Below are positions 1 through 11,860 of a stretch of DNA of 64,000 nt, one piece after another. Each line of letters begins with the position of its first letter. Position 1 is the stretch's first letter. Where the stretch lies: positions 124,001 through 188,000 of the forward strand of contig JAVXUO010003148.1 in assembly GCA_033065855.1 (NCBI GenBank), in the 5' to 3' direction. The stretch comes from Escallonia rubra. Lineage: Eukaryota > Streptophyta > Magnoliopsida > Escalloniales > Escalloniaceae. The notes beneath the pieces are model-generated. The model saw nothing but the letters and a program-made list of their open reading frames with translations. It searched no databases and was not told the DNA's origin. Position numbers and translations under genes: made by a program.

Positions 1-2336
1 TGTCCACGCGGTAAATGTGAGTTGTTGCATTGGAGAAGGAGAATAGTGGTAACATGGCATCTTCTCCGGTACGGTTTTATGGGTGGATACACAAGGTGGA
101 CGCAGCACGGGGGAACGATAGTATTGTCATCCAACCTGGCTAGTCAAGCTGACGTTAGGGAGGATGTACAATATGATTACCGAGATATGATTATGGATAC
201 TGGGCGTGCTAATGTTGAATGGGGTGACTACTGCAGCGATGACAGTCCCCAGCAGCCGAACGAGGGGGCTAATCACTTTTATGATTTGTTGAGAGACACG
301 GATGAGTCATTGTGGGGTTGAATCTGGAAACACACACGGCTATCTGCTGTTAGTCGGTTATTAAAATTGAAATTAGATCACGGGCTAAGTGAGAAAGGAT
401 TTAACGAGTTTGTTACTTTTATAAAAGAATTTTTACTGGAGAGTGAAAAGCTGCCCCCATCGTACTATGATGCAAAGAAGATGATGAGGAAACTTGAATT
501 GAGCTATGAGCGGATAGATGCGTACAATAATGACTGTGTATTGTTCTGGAAAGAGAATAAGGACTTGACACATTGTCCAATATGTGATCCTTCGAGGTAT
601 AAACAGGACAAAAGGAAGAAGGAAAACATTGCATGGAAGGTATTACGATATTTTCCCGTTACCCCAAGGCTTTAGAGGACGTACTAATCCTCCAATACGG
701 CTGAACACATGAGGGCTCACTGTGAGACTCGTAGCAATGATGCCGTTGTGCTGACACACCCAGCTGATGGAGAGGCGTAGAATGAGTTTGACTGTAGGCA
801 TCCAAGATTTGCTCAGAAAGTTCAGAATGTTAGACTTGGTTTGGCAATCGATGGGTTCAACCCTTTCAGGCAATCTAGCATGCCTTACTCTACACGGCCT
901 GTTATTATTGTCCCGTACAGCCTTCCACCAGGCATGTGCATGAAGAAGCCGTATGTTTTTGTCGTTGCTTATTCCGGGGCCGAAGAGTCCCGATAAGGAC
1001 ATAGATGTGTATTTAAGGCCGTTGATTGATGAGCTCAAATAGCTATGGGATCATGGAGTCGAAACTTATGATGCATCCCTCAAACAGAACTTCTAGATGA
1101 GGGCTGCTTTGATGTTGACTATACACGATTTTCCCGTATTGGGAATGATGTATGGGTTGAGCAAATATGAAAAGTTAGTGTGCCCTGCTTGTATGTGCGT
1201 GAATCCTGGTCATACATTAAAGCACAGCAGGAAGCCCTCGTGGTTCAGATGTCACCTACAGATTTTGCCACCAGACCATTAGTTCCGCAGGCAGAAGGAT
1301 AAATTTGACGGGACAATCGAGCGTGAGGTTGTCACACTGGACTACCCATCTGGTGAAGAAGAGCTCTAGCACCTGGAGGCACTTGATACTGACATACGAT
1401 ACGGCAAGCGTGTCTAGGATCAGAAGATTCCAGGATACGGGAAAGAGCACAACTTGAGGAAACAACGTATTTTCTGGGAGTTAGCCTACTGGAGGACACT
1501 CATTATCCGAAATAATATGGATGTGATGTACATTGAGAATAATGTTTTCGATAATGTGTTCAACACAGTGATGAATGTCAAGGGGAAATTGAAAGATCGC
1601 CTTAAAGCTCGTAAGGATATACAACAGTTGGGTGTACGTCGTGAACTGCATCATTGGACAGTCAGCGGGAGGACCCTGCTTCCAAAAGCACCTTCTGTCG
1701 AGACAAGAAACATGTGGAGAAGGTATGTCAGTGAGTTTAGAATTTGAAGCTTTTGGATGGGTATGCGTCTAACATATCTCGTTGCTGTAATGTATCAAAA
1801 TGCAAGTTCCAAAGGATGAAGAGTCACGACTATCACGTATTTATAGAAAGAGATATTCATATTGCCTTTCGGGGACTGTTGCCAAGGGACAAGGGATGTA
1901 TGCGAGACTTTAACTGAATTATCTCATTTCTTTCGATATCTATTCTTCTATAATCCGGATGAGTAATATGGTGGTGCTTGAGAAGAATATTGTGTTGATA
2001 ATTTGCAGGCTCGAGAAAATCTTCCCACCATCATTCTTTGATTCAATGGAGCATTTGCCCATTCACTTGGCGTATGAAGCTAAGATGGGTGGGCCTGTGC
2101 AATATCGATGGATGTATCCATTCGAGAGGTATTGCTTTAACTTTGTGTTGTTCATTTACAAGTAATGCAAACATTGATTCATTGATATTCCACCTAACTC
2201 TATTCGTTAAACTTCTTGGTTCACGTTCCATTTGAAGAAGAAAGTTTGTAATAAAGCTCGTGTTGAGGGCTCAATTACCGAGGCTTATGTAATAGAAGAG
2301 CTTGTAAAATTTTGTAGCCAATATTTTGGGCCCTGA
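1..2336 (+). pseudogene. CACTA (En/Spm) Tnp2 transposase relic
   Basis: This is a broken Tnp2-type transposase of a CACTA DNA transposon, entering from beyond the left edge. Domains appear in family order. At 1-321 is the transposase-associated N-terminal domain (CPRGKCE, then GFMGGYTRWTQHGG). At 367-672 is the segment with LPPSYYDAKKMMRKL, YERIDAYNNDC and the CPICDPSRYK zinc-like motif. At about 718-1750 is the catalytic Transposase_21 region (LAIDGFNPF, MLTIHDFPVLGMMYG, then FWELAYW...VMYIENNVFDN). At about 2020-2330 is the DUF4218-like part (PPSFFDSMEHLPIHLAYE, GGPVQYRWMYPFER, NKARVEGSITEAYV). Several in-frame stops and frame changes (for example at 319-321 and between 1000 and 1100) make it non-functional. 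A probable intron lies at about 2129-2236. It stops abruptly where the opposite-strand Mutator-like element begins. The family call is firm; the exact right edge is approximate. Confidence 0.5.
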
Positions 2337-4528
2337 TGTTGATACAAGGTCACCCTGAAGAAAAAAGGTTTGTCATTGCTCTCTCTTGGAGGTTCAACTT
2401 CTAACTCACATGTGGAACCACGGTTGCTTCTTTTAATTTCTTCTAGATAGTCCCACAACTTACCATACTGCTCATCAAAGTTTCCTTTAAGCATCTGCGT
2501 GGCCTTTTGTTTAGCTCTGTATAAGATACCAGGACTAGCATCCACTACATAATCATGGTACACTTGCTGACCAAATGAACTAACAGACCATTGTGGGTTT
2601 ATTTTGAACTGATGAACATATTTTTTGGCCAACCACCCAGCTTTAAGCAGCTTGTTGCTTGATACTCTACCACAAGTATGCTCATTCACATAGGTTTTCA
2701 CCTGTAGTGTATCACTCCTAAACATTCTCGATGCAAATATACTCCATGGATAACTCCCTTTATTACAAACTGCCCTAACTCTAGCTTTCTCATTTTTCTT
2801 CCATGAAATGGGAACCCCTTCATTCATTGCATACTCTCTAACTATATCTTTAAACTCAGTATGTGAGCTAAAACATTGCCCAACAACAAAGGTAGGTTTC
2901 TTCATCTCTGCTTGACTAAAATTTGGATAATGTGGCTGCTTGATTGGTTTCGTGCCTTTCCCTGGTCAACCATTTTCATCAGATGACTTATCTACACTTC
3001 TACATTCATCTGATACCTCTGCAGATTCTGGCATAACATCCACTGAAACTCCATCAATGTGTGCACTAGCCAAAGTTGGGTTTGAGGCAGGCTGAGTTGA
3101 CTCTCTTATGTCTTGGGTTGTCCCAGTGCTGTCAAGGTGTGGTTCACCAAGGTTGGGTTGCTGCTCATTAATGTCATTAATGTTTTGGTTGGGCACACTG
3201 TTGGTTTGGGTTGGATTTATAACACCCTCAGTTGGCTCAGTACCTACTTGCACTGGTTCACAATATTCATCAGTAGATACTGGGTAATCACTGTCATAGA
3301 GTTTCTCTTGGTTATGTACAAGCTCATCCTCACTGCTTGCATCTCCACCAATATCTTCTACTATTATCATTGTCATTAACACCCCCATTAATGTCATCAA
3401 CAATTACTTCAGGGGTACCATCCACATCATTTTCATTACCACCCTCATTAGTCTCATCAACAATTACTTCAAGGGTACTAACACCAACAACATTGTCATT
3501 AACACCCTCATCTATCTCAGTAGCAGTTACTTCAGGAGCATTTCTACCAACTTCAGTGCTGTCACCAACACCATTCATGTCATCAACACTTAACCCAACT
3601 CCACTAGTATCTACATCAACCTCACCTAAATTGTCACCAACTTGACTCCCTAACAAAAGTGGTGCAGCACTATGCTTAACATATATTTCAATGGTTCTAT
3701 CAGGTGGTAAACTGGCAAGCATGTACACTATAAAGTCATCACTTGCTATGTATACTAAACCAGTTTCCAATGGCTTTTGGGGTTGTCTAAAGTAGTACCC
3801 ACATGGGCCATCATACCCTAGCTGCATTACTAACTTATCTAATTCCCACATAGACATACGATCAGGATCACAATTGATAACTTCATCAACAAAGCCCCCC
3901 AAATAAGCATACTTAGGTAACTGTTTAACAATTCCACCATGATGAAGCTCTATAGTGAAAAGCTCAGATCCAGGGGCTGCATAAGAGTAGTAAAAATGTA
4001 CTAAGTTAAATACATTGTAGTACTTATAGGAGATAAGTACCTATAAGTCATAACTCCTAATTCATAAGTCCTAAGTCACTGTATTGCTCATGTCTTGGTT
4101 AGGGAAACAAATTATATGATTTGTTTTCCAGTAGGGACCACTTGGTCAGAAAAAGGCAAATTATATAACAGGGGGGACACTACATCCACCATCGTGCACA
4201 TGCCCCAAAAGCCCTAATTTAAAATGCCAACTTACAGCTTTTTCTCTACGTAATCCTAAACCAACAAATTAGAATAACAAAGCATTCCACTTTACAAACG
4301 AAAAAAAAGCAACAACTATATGCCAAATCAATTTGTGTCTGCCAAAAGCAAAACACATACAAAATGCTACAGATCAAAGTGCTTTTAATCGAGGTCTATA
4401 TACATTAAAACCAGATATTTAAACAAAGCATTTCACATGCAAGAAAAAAAAATTACAAATCATAAAGAACACTTACGGTATTTGGATTTCTTTGCACTTG
4501 ATCCATTTTTTTTCTTCTGTCGAGGCAT
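2337..4528 (-). pseudogene. MULE transposase (MURA-like), N-terminal part
   Basis: Start codon at 4526-4528 (protein begins MPRQKKKNGSSAKK). A short first exon ends at 4477 before a GTAAGT donor. The next exon starts at 3976 after a TATGCAG acceptor, and the splice keeps frame into ELFTIELHHGG. That is the PB1-like domain found at the N-terminus of many plant MULE transposases (to about 3650; YLGGFVDEV, DRMSMWELDKLV). An acidic, repeat-rich linker (about 3650-2990) follows. Then comes the Mutator DNA-binding domain (about 2905-2400): FVVGQCFSSHTEFKD, YAMNEGVPISWKKNEK, HTCGRVSSNK, KLWDYLEEI. There is one frame change near 3350-3400 and an in-frame stop near 2966. The MULE catalytic and zinc-finger domains are absent. 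In an intact element this protein would bind the terminal repeats and excise the element in the nucleus. The family is clear; the element is dead. Confidence 0.5.
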
Positions 4529-4872
4529 ATTCTTCGATTGGACTTGCTGGTGGTAGCGTCAAACACTATCGACGCTTCCAATTCTTGATCCTTCTTTGTC
4601 GATTTGTTTGAAACTGTTGGATTCTCCATTGTCTGTCCGTTCTTCAACCAAAAAACCCCCCAAAATCCCGTCCATTTGTCTTCGCTTGCCGGAAATACCC
4701 CTCAAAAAATGACCCGTGCCTGTCACGTGGTCTTTTTTTACGGGAAATCCCAACGGAGGGATCTATTTGATGACGGCACAAAGTACATGGACTGATTTAA
4801 CGAATTTTAAAGTACGGGGACCAAAATAACAAAGCATGGATAGTTCAGGGGACTAAAATGGTATTATCCTTT
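2337..4872 (-). mobile_element. Mutator-like element (MULE), 3' end missing
   Basis: A reverse-strand MULE. Its 5' end is visible at about 4790-4872: read on the minus strand it starts GGATAATACCATTTTAGTCC, a familiar start for plant MULE terminal inverted repeats. The transposase gene follows inward. The far end is missing: the coding region stops at about 2337 against CACTA transposase sequence, so no second terminal repeat or 9-bp target duplication can be paired. Either the CACTA relic was joined here by a deletion or the MULE was truncated when the two met. The non-coding 5' part (about 3980-4470) is AT-rich and behaves like an intron. Confidence 0.5.
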
Positions 4873-6935
4873 CAGATAACTAGGAGTACATCAGAGACAA
4901 TATAACACTAGTAATAGCCATCCGATCGAGGCTGGTGTGAGACAACGGCCCAGATTAAGCCATGTCATTACTGTCCTTAACTCCTCGTAAACCTACATGC
5001 GGCTCTCTCTCTATCTCTCTATCTATTTCTCGTTCTCCGTCCAAAATCTATGTGCTGGCGATGACGACGCTCCATCTCCTCCACCTTCCAGTGACAATGA
5101 CACTCCACCTCCTCCACATTTAGGCGAGGGTGCATCGATCCGGAAAAAAATCCCTCTCTCCTCCAAAAGTGAAACCGAAAAAAAATGAGCCATGGGTGCT
5201 GGATTCTATCTACCTACACTTGACGATGACTTTCTCTCCATGGGTGCTGAAATCGATCCATGGGCGACGATGATTCCTTCTCTCTCCTCCAAAATGAAAC
5301 ATAATTTTCCATAGACAAGATAGCCGGACAGCACCATGTACTGAATTTTTGCAATTTTCTCTCTCTTAAAAGTCAATCTGCTAAACCGTAATTTATGTCA
5401 GTCGGTTATTCCTTAATTTCTTGATCTATGGCTTAACTCTGGTCAACTGAATTTCTATGTCCCATTTTGTTTATGTTCTATCTAATTACATCATTTTTGA
5501 CATGTTTCTTGATTTCTTGAACATTTTTTATGTCCAATTTTGTTGACATTCTTGTTTTATTTAGTAGATTGGCATGTTTCTTGATTTCTTGAGCTAGGGT
5601 TTGACACTTAGTTGTTTGATCTTTACTAGTAGGATGCACATGCGATGCACTTGATATTAAGATGTAACAAAATAATGTTATATCATAAGAAAACCATAAC
5701 TCCACATATTTTCTAGAATATGACATTCAATTTTCTATGGTTCATATATACATGTTAATTTAATTGAAGTCATAATTGCAAGTTGAAATTGAGATTCATA
5801 TGCATAAGTTTCTCCAAAAATGTTACGAATCCATCTAAAGCATGTTATCTTTCAACTACCTTAATCTCGCACAACTTTTATAAATGCAAAATGTGTAAGT
5901 CGATTAGATGATAATGATGGTCCATATCCTATCATGGTCTTACACACAATTCTTTTGAAGTAAAAACAATTACTTTACACAAATGAAGTAGTTAAAATGC
6001 CTGATATTTTATAATTTTAAATCGATGCATTTATTTTAAACTTAAAAGTATAAAGTTTAACGATCAATAAATTAATATTTATTTTAATGTCAGCATCCAT
6101 ATAGTCGAGATTTTTTTACTTTAGTTTTCAATCATTTTTTAACTATTTATATCTACTATAGTCCAACCTCATGAACACATAGTTGTAGTGAATGCATCAC
6201 AATCATCCTTTGTCACATTCATTCATAAAATAGTTTTTATATTTAATTTGAGAAAGCAATGTTACTCTAAGATTAGTATATAACACATTTACCTTTTAGG
6301 AAAAGATGCAATAAAAGTTTAGTAACTTCTAACAAAAAAATATAACAAATGCATATTTATTGTAAATACATTACCACCTTATGTAATTAATATTGTTATT
6401 AGGAATTTCTTTGTAAAGACAAAAAGGATTATGCGTTGCAGACTGAACAACGAGTGATGAATCTTTTGTCGCCTAAAGTGCTTTAGTGGTATTTATTAAC
6501 TGCTCTTTTTACTTATTAATTATCGACAAGTGATGAATCATTTAGCCCCTTACTGATAAAGTAGTAAATGCAATATGTTGTTATAAGAAGATGCAACACT
6601 AAAATATAAAATAAGTAAATAGAAAAAAACACATTCTTGTATTGTTGAATCCAATTAATTCGTTCTCTTTTGTTTTTCAGCAACATTATAAGTGGTATAA
6701 AAGAATTTTGCTTATTCCAAAGTTAAATTTCCAATTGCAAACACTTAGAACCGTCCATTCATATAGTATCTAGTTGGAGATCATCTAAATAGATAATGGA
6801 AATATCAATAAACATGAATAAGAAGTAAAATCATAATAACTTACTCTAGCCAAAAGCATAATGAGTTATATTGTGCTTTTGAAGTATTTATCAACATACT
6901 GAGTATTTATCAACATACTCCAAGCTCCGGTCAGC
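4873..6935. other. AT-rich intergenic stretch, no gene seen
   Basis: No coding region, RNA gene or transposon end that I can support. At 4990-5190 there is low-complexity C/T-rich sequence encoding a serine/proline-rich reading frame that I do not believe is a gene. At 5470-5610 a short phrase around TGTTTCTTGATTTCTTGA recurs imperfectly. From 5700 to 6900 the DNA is very AT-rich. Confidence 0.5.
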
Positions 6936-7866
6936 ACAGCCCCCAAGATGACCTCAGTAGTGGAGCCTCAGACATCTTGAAAAAGCAAAGGTCAAGCTGT
7001 CTTAGTCCAAACAGCTACCCCTGACAACCACCCTACCAACCAACCCCTACCACAACCTTTCTTCCCCAATTTCAAGACTCTAAACCCACCAAAAACCAAT
7101 GTAAACCCTGACTTTTCTAACCTAAAGGACCAAACCAATCCCAACCTTGCCTTAACAAAAAGGAAATTCCTTTTTGTTGATCACCCATCCACCACCCAAA
7201 AACAACACCTCAAAAAGCCCAAAATCGAAATAGACCTTAGAAACCCATCACTAATGATACCTACTCACTTAACCTTCAAGCCCAACACAGATGACCAAAC
7301 CCCAACCCCAATCAATCTCTGCCCCAAACAACCATCCTCCAGAGCAAACCAATTCAAAAAATGAAAAGGCCAAGCCAGGAAAAAAACCCATCCAACCAAC
7401 CTTCCCCCCTCTGGAAAAAACCAATGTCCAACACCAAAACTCCTCTCAGATCAGATTGCAAACACGGTCTCAAGCAATTGCTTGACCTTGAAACCACCAT
7501 GATTCTACAGGCTTGGAATGTGAGAGGGCTTAGACGCGCTTCGCGCTTCAGGGCCCTCAAAAAGGATGTCAGAACCTTAAACTCTGTCATCTTTTTCCTC
7601 TCTGAAACTCTTTCTTCCTCTCCTAAACTAACCCCCATTCTTCACTCTCTCGGATTTTACGACTTCTGCTATGTGCCTCCGACCGGTTCAAAGAAATTAT
7701 CTGGAGGCCTTTGCCTCACTTCGAAGAATGGTGTTGATTTGGAAATCACTTTCCAAAACCAAAACATCATTAATGCTCTTATTTTCTCAGACCCTCCCAA
7801 CAAGCCATGGATGCTCTCTGCCATCTATGGCCCTCCTCATTGGGTGAATAAAGCTATCACCCAATG
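6936..7866 (+). mobile_element. LINE (L1-type) fragment, endonuclease N-terminus
   Basis: The tail of a proline-rich linker (about 7000-7490) is followed by the start of an L1-type ORF2 endonuclease at 7501: MILQAWNVRGLRRASRF, then ALKKDVRTLNSVIFFLSET and, further on, GGLCLTSKNGVDLEI and WMLSAIYGPPHW. These match the APE-like endonuclease pattern of plant LINEs (WNxRGL, LxET, GGL, AIYGPP). The rest of the endonuclease, the reverse transcriptase and the poly-A tail are absent, and the element breaks off in a perfect palindrome. It is a dead fragment, possibly internally rearranged. The left boundary is a guess, set where the sequence turns C-rich. Confidence 0.5.
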
Positions 7867-7873
7867 AGGAGGG
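7831..7873. repeat. Perfect palindrome at the LINE breakpoint
   Basis: Two 17-bp arms (7831-7847 and 7857-7873) are exact reverse complements around a 9-bp loop. The left arm belongs to LINE endonuclease coding sequence; the right arm is an inverted copy of it, and immediately beyond it LINE homology ends and the 87-bp array begins. This looks like a snap-back (inverted templated) join made during repair. Confidence 0.5.
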
Positions 7874-8265
7874 ACTCTGCGCAGCGGGATAGGCTCGTTA
7901 CCACAAAGCTATCACCGTCTTCATTCCGGGGGGCTCTGCTTGTAGTGCTCCGGTACGAGAACCCTTTGCAGTGGGATAGGCTCGTTACCACAAAGCTATC
8001 ACCGTCTTCATTCCGCGGGGCTCCGCTCATAGTGCTCCGGCACCCCTTCGCAACGAGATAGGCTCGTTACCACAAAGCTATCGCCGTCTTCATTCCGAGG
8101 GGCTCCGCTCGTAGTGCTCTAGCACGAGGACCCTTTGCAGCGGGATAGGCTCGTTACCACAAAGCTATCACTGTCTTCATTCCTGGGGGCTCTGTTCATA
8201 GTACTCCGACACGAGGACCCTTCGCAGTGGGATAGGCTTGTTGCCACAAAGTTATCTCCATCTGG
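7874..8265 (+). repeat. Tandem array, ~87-bp unit, about 4.5 copies
   Basis: The phrase GGGATAGGCTCGTTACCACA (or close variants) recurs with the shared GGGAT/GAGAT starting at 7886, 7973, 8055, 8142 and 8229, giving spacings of 87, 82, 87 and 87 bp. Units also share TCTTCATTCC and GTAGTGCTCC. Differences are scattered substitutions, and the last unit degrades into the next block. No coding sense; probably an internal repeat of the LTR-like segment that follows. Confidence 0.5.
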
Positions 8266-9060
8266 GGTGACTTCCATGACACTAGGCACTGAGCTGTGAC
8301 CATATCCATTCACATTACCGGTGATCATCGGCACCCTCAGGACGATGACCCCCGGGATGGGAGCAGGTCTATGGAGGGAAACGCGCCTAGTCTGCCTGGT
8401 AGTTGGCTACAGGGGCAACCCTCACCGCTGTCAGGTTCTCTATGCGTCTCTTAATGCACCTTGTGGGATTCAGTAAGGGCTTGGACCGGTAGCTGGGGCA
8501 ACGGGCTTACTCTGATCATGCTGTCATGGTGTGTTCAGTCTTCTTAGACAGGTAGAGCAACGCTGTGTGGGGCAGGCAACGCGAATTTGGGAACTGGCAG
8601 TCCAACGGAGAATTGGTATTTTTGGACCCCCTAGTGACGTGTCACTCCCAAAGGACGACATGTGGCATTTTATGACACAGGCACACTGTTTCCTATAAAT
8701 AGTAGACTTTATGACTCATTCAAGGACTTTTGGCTCATTCTTACAAAATCACTTTCTCACTCTAGAATTTGAGAGCTCTTGGATTCTAGAGAGAGAAACA
8801 CAAATTGGACATAACTTTGGACCTTAACGTTGGACCGCAACATTGGACCCTGACTCGGACCTTGACTTGGATTGTTGACTACCGGCCCTATTCGACTCAG
8901 CCTTGTCTTCCCAGCACTGCCACTTCTCACGGTCTGTCTGAGAAGCCTTGCTCTCTGCCCTTACTCTGCCCTCAATGTCTCTCACTTTGCATACTTGGAA
9001 GCAGACTCGGACTGCAACCTTTGTGGCACCTCCACGTAGGTACGAACCCATTTTCCTTGA
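8266..9060 (+). mobile_element. Possible solo LTR or LTR-element remnant
   Basis: A block of about 0.8 kb looks like a plant LTR promoter region: moderate GC, a TATA motif (CCTATAAATAG at about 8692-8702), then an A/T-rich leader and a C/T-rich stretch. No gag or pol coding and no matching second LTR is seen here, so it would be a solo LTR or a broken remnant. The call rests on general appearance only and the boundaries are not defined by target duplications. Confidence 0.5.
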
Positions 9061-9204
9061 CATCATATGTTAACATGTTAATTTTAGTTTAATATGCTAA
9101 TTTTAGTGTAATATGTTAATATAATAATATGTACATTTATTTAACTATGTGAATTTGTGTTGAAAACTTGAGATATTGAGATTTTATTCCAATGTGCGTG
9201 TGTG

Positions 9205-10308
9205 TGGGCTGTATACGAACCGAGTTCGAGCCGAACATGGGTGTGTTCGAACTCGGTTCGTTTAAATTTGGGCATGTTCGAGCTCGGCTCGAGTTCGTTA
9301 AGAGCCAAAATATTAATGTTCGAACTCGGCTCGAGTTCGTGAGGGTGAGATTCGGGCTCGGCTCGCTTAACTCGTTAACAATAAGAGCCGAACTCGAGTT
9401 CGGAAACTCGGCTCGCATTCATGTTCAATTCCAATCAAACCAATAAAATTACTCAAAATTCTCAAATCATTCAAGCATAATTAATAAAAAAAACGATAAA
9501 TAGAAGATACATGAGAGATGCAGAATCAATCAAAAACACTAATTGATGCAGATCGGAAACTTGGTTTTGCGGGCGATGGCTTTGCAGATCAGAAACTTGG
9601 CTTTGCGGCTTTAAAGGTTGAATCCGACCGCAGGCGATGATTGATTGATTCTGCAAAACACTGGTTGAGCCCTTGGCTTTGCAGGCGATGGTTTTGCAGA
9701 TCGCAAACTTGGCTTTGCGGCTTTGAAGGTTGAGTCCGGTGACTTGGAGATGACGGCGGCAAAGACACCAACGTGATGTCCGTTTGTTAAAACTGAAGAA
9801 AGAGAGAGGGGGGGAGGGTCTGTGCGATCTGTGTGCGTGTGTGTGTGTGTGACGAGGTAGGGGACGGAAGTGTGGTTGTGTGTGAGTGCAGAGTGCGGCT
9901 GTGTGAGATATGTGTGGTTTAGGTTTTAGTTTGAGTTTATATACTTAGGGTTTTTAAGTGTTTGGGCTTCATGGATTGGACTATCTAAGGGTTGGGCTTT
10001 ATATTTATAAGTGGGCTTGGGGTTTTGGGTTGACTTAAAGGCTTAGCCTCTGGGCCCTCCACCTTAAAATTTAATTTAAATGTAAATATTAATTTTGTAT
10101 ACATATTATGTTTAATTTATTATTTATACGAGCTGTTCGCGAACATGTTTGTGAATATTTTAGTGTGTTCATGCTCGGCTCGTTTAATAAACGAGCCCTG
10201 AAAACCTGTTCATGTTCGGTTCGTATATTAAATGAACGAACGTGAACGAGTTTTGTGGAGAACGAACCACGAGCCGTTCGTGAACGGCTCGGTTCATTTA
10301 CAGCTCTA
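9205..10308. mobile_element. hAT-like non-autonomous element in a GT microsatellite
   Basis: Ends form an imperfect terminal inverted repeat: left TGGGCTGTATACGAACCGAG, right (reverse complement) TAGAGCTGTAAATGAACCGA. Both sub-ends are crowded with short motifs such as GAACTCGGCTCG and its complement (9218-9410 and 10130-10300), as in hAT subterminal regions. Flanks are CGTGTGTG on the left (9197-9204) and TGTGTGTG on the right (10309-10316), compatible with an 8-bp target duplication, though in a GT repeat this is ambiguous. The interior has no transposase; at 9550-9760 a phrase around GAAACTTGGCTTTGCGGC occurs as an imperfect tandem repeat. Confidence 0.5.
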
Positions 10309-10532
10309 TGTGTGTGTGTGTGTGTTTTTTTCAGAATGGAAAGGTTTTTTAGAAAGAAAGGAAAATTGTGTTGTACTTGTAAAGAGTCTTTAATGGCTCT
10401 CATGAAACTTAATAATACTTTCGTATGCTTTTTAAGTGCACTTTGTTTTTAATATTATTTTAATATAAAATTTTGGTGAATTCGATATAATTTTTGCACT
10501 CCCTGACAAAAATTCCTGATTCCGCCCCTGAC

Positions 10533-11860
10533 CTCACGTCAAAGATAAAACAAGGGAATTTAGCCACGCCAAGTTCCTTGTAGGAGGTGTCTTCGTAATC
10601 CCCTCCAGAACAAAAATAAAGCAAAATAAAGCTATATGTTTCACCTTCAACAATATATTACCACTCCCATCGCGACAAACAGAACCCTCTACCCCCTATT
10701 AATATCCAAGAAAGGCCATCCACAGTCGCCACCAAACTAACAACACCCAATGCTTGACTTTTAAATTCTGACCAGCACATGCCGAACAAATTTGGGAATA
10801 TTCAAACCCAAGCAATTTCAAAACAAAAGCATGACTTTGTTACTTTTACAATCATAAAACGAATTTAGGTTTTGAATTGCTTGGTTGGCTGGGAAAAAAG
10901 AGGACCTAACCTAAGAAGACGAAGTAATCTCCCTCGAAATTCAAGACCCAAAAATGTGGTCTCATTGGCCGCCTGATTACCCTTTGGACTAAGATTATAG
11001 CTCGGAAGTACCTAAGAACTCCTGAACAACCCAAAAAGAAAAATGAATTTTTCAAGTTTAATGGTCTTTAGGCCGGCATGTTTAATGGTGTCTAATGCGC
11101 CATTACAGGGATAATTGCATGAATTTTCAAGTTTGATGAATGGATTAAATCTAGATCGCAACAGACAGAACTACAAGGACCTTACACAAGATCTATGTCA
11201 GTATCCTAAGAGAGAATATCTTTTAAGTGAGGCTAGTTAGAGGTGGCGTGCGCACAAGATCTATGTCAGTATCTTAGTAGTCTTAATCCATTCCACATTA
11301 ATCTTTTAGTCTTTTCACTTTGATACATTCAACTAGTATGGATCGTCAAAGACGCCACTAGAAATTGATTGAACAACTGGCCCCATCAGGCTAAAGACAT
11401 TCGCACTAATTAAATACTCTTCCCTCAACAATTTAATTGTGCTATTTTAATTTAATGTGTATTTTAAGGATATAAGTTATATATATATTATGTATTTTTA
11501 ATTTTATTTTTAGAGAGAGAGGGGAATTAAGTCTAGAGAAAGAAAATAAGTTGGTATATGGTCAAATGTGAAGAGAAAAATATAAAATATATATATAAAA
11601 AAGGTAAACATTAAAAAAAAACATACATAATCTTTTCCAATTTAAAAAATAAGTAATATTTTAGAAGAGCGTAAAAAAAATTAATCAATTAAAGTGGGAC
11701 AGATGAGAGATAAATTATTGGGACCAAACCGAAGATAAAATTGTGACAAAGGACATTGATATCTATGTAATTTATATCTATATCTATATCATGAAAAAAG
11801 AAAAAATATGAATTAGTGTAACACCTCTTTGGTGTTACTAACTATATAATCTATATCTAT
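10533..11860. repeat. AKR upstream block, copy A
   Basis: Left edge of the segmental duplication as seen in copy A. The block closely matches 36420-37530 and 38365-39585, so it is present three times in the window. It is AT-rich with no intact coding region. Within it A has an extra hairpin at 11818-11838 (8-bp arms GTAACACC/GGTGTTAC) absent from 39540-39565. Confidence 0.5.

Noticed and set aside
4997-5188. Proline/serine-rich small protein
   Set aside because: C/T-rich simple sequence with no homologue recognised and no downstream gene structure.
10089-10452. Frames on both strands through the GT repeat
   Set aside because: Generated by the microsatellite and hAT subterminal repeats.
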